Assembly (NCBI GenBank): GCA_049889215.1
Contig: JBMHDV010000033.1
Coordinates: 1-33,164 of the forward strand
Length of the DNA: 33,164 nt
Origin: UBA817 sp049889215
Lineage (GTDB): Bacteria > Margulisbacteria > Marinamargulisbacteria > UBA817
Direction of reading: 5' to 3'
Shown: positions 31,462 to 33,164 of the stretch, piece after piece
Layout: each line of letters opens with the position of its first letter
How positions within the stretch are numbered: the first letter of the stretch is position 1
Program-made: the position numbers and the translations under genes
Notes under the pieces: generated by a model
Told to the model about the DNA's origin: nothing
Database searches by the model: none
What the model saw: the letters and a program-made list of their open reading frames with translations, nothing else

Positions 31462-33164
31462 GTATCAATTAATACTTGCTGAATTGCATGTTTGACAGCA
31501 AGATGATTCATTTTTGGTGGGGCTGAAAATCGTATCAATTGAACGCCATTGATTGCTTGCTGTTGTTTATCTTCTTCGGTGATGGCGCCTTGCGTTGATG
31601 TGGCTGGTACAGTGATATATACCTTGCTGTCTTTGGTTAATTTGCCTTGGCCAAAGCTAACACAAGGTTCAAATAAATCGGGGTATTGGCTGGTTAATTT
31701 ATCGACTACGTGTTGGGCAAGTGCATTATTTTTTACGTGATTGACTGGGTGTAAATTAAATGAAAATGTGGCGGAGCTAACCCCTTTTTTTGCTTGCTCT
31801 TTTGTGGTTGCATGGAAAAAAACTGGGGGCTTTTCAAATTCAATAAAGACATCGTTGATGGCGGTCATTAATTGCTTAGCATTTGTATGTGCACTTGACA
31901 CTCGCTTAGGCAGCGATGGAAGTTGTGCCGCAATGATTGCAGCTTTATTTGCTTGCATGGTGGTTCCGAGTGCTTTTGCAATAGTGATTGCCTCATCGAT
32001 TATGTGTTTCCCAACAGGGTTAGCCACGGCTGTTCCGCCAATAATTTGCCCGCCACTTAACCATTTTGATGCACTATTTAAAAAAACCACGGGGTAGTCA
32101 TTGTTAAATGCCTGGTTGGCGCGAGCGATTGGACAAAATGTTTGATCTAAAATTAAGGTGACGGTTTTATTTGTGGTTGTCATATAGTCGAGTAATAATT
32201 GGTTTAATTGATTCAGATCGGTGTCTTTCATGCTAGGATTTGTTGGGTATTCAAGCATAATAATAATATTATCGTTATTAATTGGTGTTTGAAGTTGATG
32301 GTGAATCGCTGTTAAAGGAGACTGTGTCTGAATGTCATAGCGTTGAAAGGTGATATTGCCAAGCATATCATTCATGATGCTGGCTTGTTCGACTGATCCG
32401 CCGTAAGCCGTGGATGCCATCATAACCGTGGTTGGTTGTTGTTTTTTTGCGGCGATTAGTACGGCATGAATGGCAGATAACCCAACATTTGTTAGTAGGG
32501 GAGGGTGTTCTGGAACCCCAACCATTCCACACAATGCGGTGCTGCAAAGTTGTTGAATAGCATGGGGTGTGTCAGGGCTTTGGTGGGGCTTATTTAGCAG
32601 TGTTGCAAGGACTTGGTCATCTTCTGCTGGGGTAAAAAGCCGTTTACGTAACTGTTCTAGTTTTTTCTGTATCGGCGGTTTAGAACTGATGGCAATTCCA
32701 ATGGAAGCTATGGTTATGATGCCCGTATCGAAATTCAATTCATTGGGCAAGTTATTAAATTGGTAATTGTTATGTTGGGGGATTGTATTTTTATTTGCGG
32801 ATAATCCATAGTGTTTGTTAAGTGTTTGGGCGATGTTGGTTGAGATTGGTGGGTGAATGCCTGAGTACTCAGCCTTCATTAGTTCAAAACATAGCCATGG
32901 TTGAATAGGATGGGCAAATGCCACAATATCGTTTGGAGATCGGTTGAGCTGGCTTGCGACAGTGGTTTCAAGAAGCGCATTTAAATGACTTTGTACTCGG
33001 CGATAGTCCGATGGCCCTGTTGCCAGTAAGCGTTGTCGTGTTTTACGGCAGTTATCGGTTATTGCAGTTAGGGCCAATTGTTTCCAATCTGCATTGCTCA
33101 TCATTTGATTGGTGTTGTTATAGGTTGTTTTTTTGAGCCATTCAATGGGGGTGCTTTTTAGTAT
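31425..33164 (-). CDS. PLP-dependent enzyme, Cys/Met metabolism-like; 5' end cut by window
   Basis: The frame is open to the right edge, so the 5' end is probably missing: codons before the ATG pair at 33104/33101 read TPIEWLKKTTYNNTNQ, a natural-looking sequence. About 579 residues are visible, longer than typical cystathionine gamma-synthases (about 390). The extra ~170 N-terminal residues include PIQPWLCFELMK. The PLP fold is seen in GLSAIHAVLIAA, the aspartate that contacts the pyridine ring in LILDQTFCPIAR and the PLP lysine in NSASKWLSGGQIIGGTA. The family covers gamma-synthases, lyases and related transferases; the substrate is unknown. It converges with the sulfatase-fold gene, overlapping by 37 bp. 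Confidence 0.8.
   Translation of the reverse strand: MLKSTPIEWLKKTTYNNTNQMMSNADWKQLALTAITDNCRKTRQRLLATGPSDYRRVQSHLNALLETTVASQLNRSPNDIVAFAHPIQPWLCFELMKAEYSGIHPPISTNIAQTLNKHYGLSANKNTIPQHNNYQFNNLPNELNFDTGIITIASIGIAISSKPPIQKKLEQLRKRLFTPAEDDQVLATLLNKPHQSPDTPHAIQQLCSTALCGMVGVPEHPPLLTNVGLSAIHAVLIAAKKQQPTTVMMASTAYGGSVEQASIMNDMLGNITFQRYDIQTQSPLTAIHHQLQTPINNDNIIIMLEYPTNPSMKDTDLNQLNQLLLDYMTTTNKTVTLILDQTFCPIARANQAFNNDYPVVFLNSASKWLSGGQIIGGTAVANPVGKHIIDEAITIAKALGTTMQANKAAIIAAQLPSLPKRVSSAHTNAKQLMTAINDVFIEFEKPPVFFHATTKEQAKKGVSSATFSFNLHPVNHVKNNALAQHVVDKLTSQYPDLFEPCVSFGQGKLTKDSKVYITVPATSTQGAITEEDKQQQAINGVQLIRFSAPPKMNHLAVKHAIQQVLIDTYRASNTTDRSG

Overview
The window is an AT-rich stretch of a bacterial chromosome, most likely from a host-associated gammaproteobacterium near the Legionellales, Coxiella or Berkiella lineages. 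That placement is an inference from a mixture of gene types. Core bacterial genes (rimO, a HIT hydrolase, an MscS channel, menB, tRNA-Arg) are interleaved with eukaryote-like proteins: ankyrin repeats, leucine-rich repeats, Ser/Thr kinase domains, an F-box-like motif and C-terminal CaaX prenylation motifs. No phage genes, IS element or CRISPR array was recognised.

Layout. 1-920 (minus): the start of a leucine-rich repeat protein that runs off the left edge; its repeats form a 69-bp DNA tandem array. 1168-3253 (minus): an MscS channel and a DUF6159-like membrane protein. 3868-5112 (plus): a secreted or membrane DUF4116-type repeat protein. 5113-5727: debris, including a truncated second copy of the mscS 5' end. 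5728-8497 (minus): a tight rimO-HIT-kinase-like operon whose last protein ends in a CaaX box. 8563-11331 (minus): a proline-rich protein with an F-box-like motif and a CaaX end, then an 11-repeat ankyrin protein with NLS-like basic clusters. 11682-16106 (plus): a 1474-residue protein made of four degenerate cysteine-paired modules, a Pro/Ser stalk and one membrane anchor. 16319-20184 (minus): a four-gene overlapping operon in which a periplasmic binding protein, a membrane SpoIIE phosphatase fused to a HATPase kinase domain, a STAS protein and a minimal S41 protease are translationally coupled. 20210-21100 (plus): an unknown protein. 21112-24789 (minus): a 1225-residue protein with a C-terminal kinase domain. 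24935-25801 (plus): a type II (Asp-containing) menB without other men genes. 25850-26434 (plus): an unknown protein. 26437-27876 (minus): a third kinase-domain protein. 28026-28101: tRNA-Arg(TCG), followed by a repeat and hairpin element. 28319-29467 (minus): an unknown protein with a weak nuclease-like motif. 29581-31461 (plus): an LtaS/OpgB-type sulfatase-fold membrane enzyme. 31425 to the right edge (minus): a PLP-dependent enzyme of the Cys/Met metabolism fold, cut by the window edge.

How the genes work together. The 16.3-20.2 kb operon reads as one signalling pathway: a periplasmic ligand sensor, a membrane phosphatase/kinase partner-switching protein, its STAS target and an exported protease. 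The repeat proteins and kinases around it look like candidate host-directed effectors. The two CaaX proteins flank the rimO-HIT pair and could be lipidated by host prenyltransferases. Functions of the large modular proteins are not known to me.
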